Program-made: the position numbers and the translations under genes | In this document: positions 63,425-64,000 of the stretch, one piece after another | Position numbering within the stretch: position 1 is the stretch's first letter | Layout of the letters: each line of letters opens with the position of its first letter | Source: Muricea muricata | Taxonomy: Eukaryota; Cnidaria; Anthozoa; Malacalcyonacea; Plexauridae | Direction of reading: 5' to 3' | DNA: 64,000 bases | Assembly (NCBI GenBank): GCA_963855995.1 | Contig: OY979723.1 | Location: 9,367,013-9,431,012, forward strand | Notes under the pieces: model-generated | Databases searched by the model: none | What the model saw: the letters and a program-made list of their open reading frames with translations, nothing else | What the model was told of the DNA's origin: nothing

Positions 63425-63539
63425 ATGTTCTCTGGCTTATTACAAGCGGCAAAGAACAGTCCGTTTTCTAGTCCAATCCAACAGGCGGAATGCGCTCCGA
63501 AACAGCAGAAATCAGTGAATATGGCCGCTGCCCCTTCAG
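63425..63539 (+). CDS. Candidate first coding exon of an unidentified gene (continues beyond the window)
   Basis: ATG in an acceptable context (aaacatcATGTTC) opens a 38-codon frame starting MFSGLLQAAKNSPFSSPIQQ and ending MAAAPS, then a gtaat donor in phase 1. Composition is higher in GC than its surroundings, as for true exons here. No family is recognised; the visible part is low-complexity and Gln/Ser/Ala-rich. The rest would lie to the right of the window. Supported only by codon-like sequence and a donor site. Confidence 0.4.
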
Positions 63540-64000
63540 GTAATATCGTGAAAATTTGTTTTAATATCTAAAAGTGATTGAAGTTTCCAAGTAATTTTAC
63601 GCAGATTTGTAGGTAATGTCTTCGGTTGGTATCTGCCTGGATTTATAATGTGGTGTGTACCAGTTTAATGTTGTTTAGGGTTGTTTGTCGCGATAAATTA
63701 AAAAGCCGGTTTTAAATTTGTACACGTGAAATTGTGACAATCAAACAATATAAGATTAGCAATTTTAGTTGTAATCTTGACCGTTTTCCCTTGATGGTTA
63801 CCTGAAGTGAAATGTCGTTAGAAAAAGGGAAAACATGGAGAAATTATGTAGTGTTACTGCATTAAAATCTGATTGAGCTTATGAAGAGAAAACGTCTGTC
63901 TAAAATTATTGTACAGAATTTGTATATTTGTAAAGAATGTAAAGATATTGAAAGTTCCATGTTTGTACGTCTGGTTTGGGGATTAAATGTACAACTGCAG

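Overview
The window is nuclear DNA from an animal, AT-rich, with genes split into many short exons and GT-AG introns and large tracts of small non-autonomous transposon debris between them. The gene mix (a FEZ-family zinc finger, secreted pancreatic-type carboxypeptidases and a DUF885 ectopeptidase), the short introns and the abundance of foldback elements suggest an early-branching marine invertebrate, most likely an anthozoan cnidarian. That placement is inference; no species-specific marker was identified.

Layout. Positions 1-5.8 kb hold the 3' part of a + strand M14 metallocarboxypeptidase (gene A; its signal peptide and propeptide exons lie left of the window) followed by a second, complete copy of its last exon. 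Positions 5.8-13.4 kb have no gene and are filled with foldback repeats, degenerate tandem repeats and one transposon ORF fragment. A full ten-exon M14 carboxypeptidase (gene B, 454 aa) runs from 13,411 to 27,806 on the + strand. Genes A and B are tandem paralogues with matching exon phases. After a gene-free stretch with a roughly 95-bp satellite, a seven-exon DUF885 gene (737 aa, type II membrane protein) occupies 31,884-41,729. From 41.7 to 55.2 kb I find no gene, only repeats. A two-exon C2H2 zinc-finger gene (342 aa) lies at 55,223-56,842. The remainder is repeat-rich, with a plausible first exon of another gene at 63,425-63,539.

The three peptidase genes would act at or outside the cell surface: A and B as secreted zymogens trimming C-terminal residues, DUF885 as a membrane-anchored putative metallopeptidase. 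The main points of interest are: (1) two alternative terminal exons in gene A that differ at the S1' specificity position (Gly versus Asp at bovine CPA position 255) and at neighbouring pocket residues; (2) Lys at the same position in gene B, predicting acidic-residue specificity; (3) a FEZ-type six-finger protein whose first exon encodes a SNAG repressor motif rather than the Eh1 motif normal for that family. Exon structures were assembled by hand from splice sites, reading-frame continuity and recognised family motifs.
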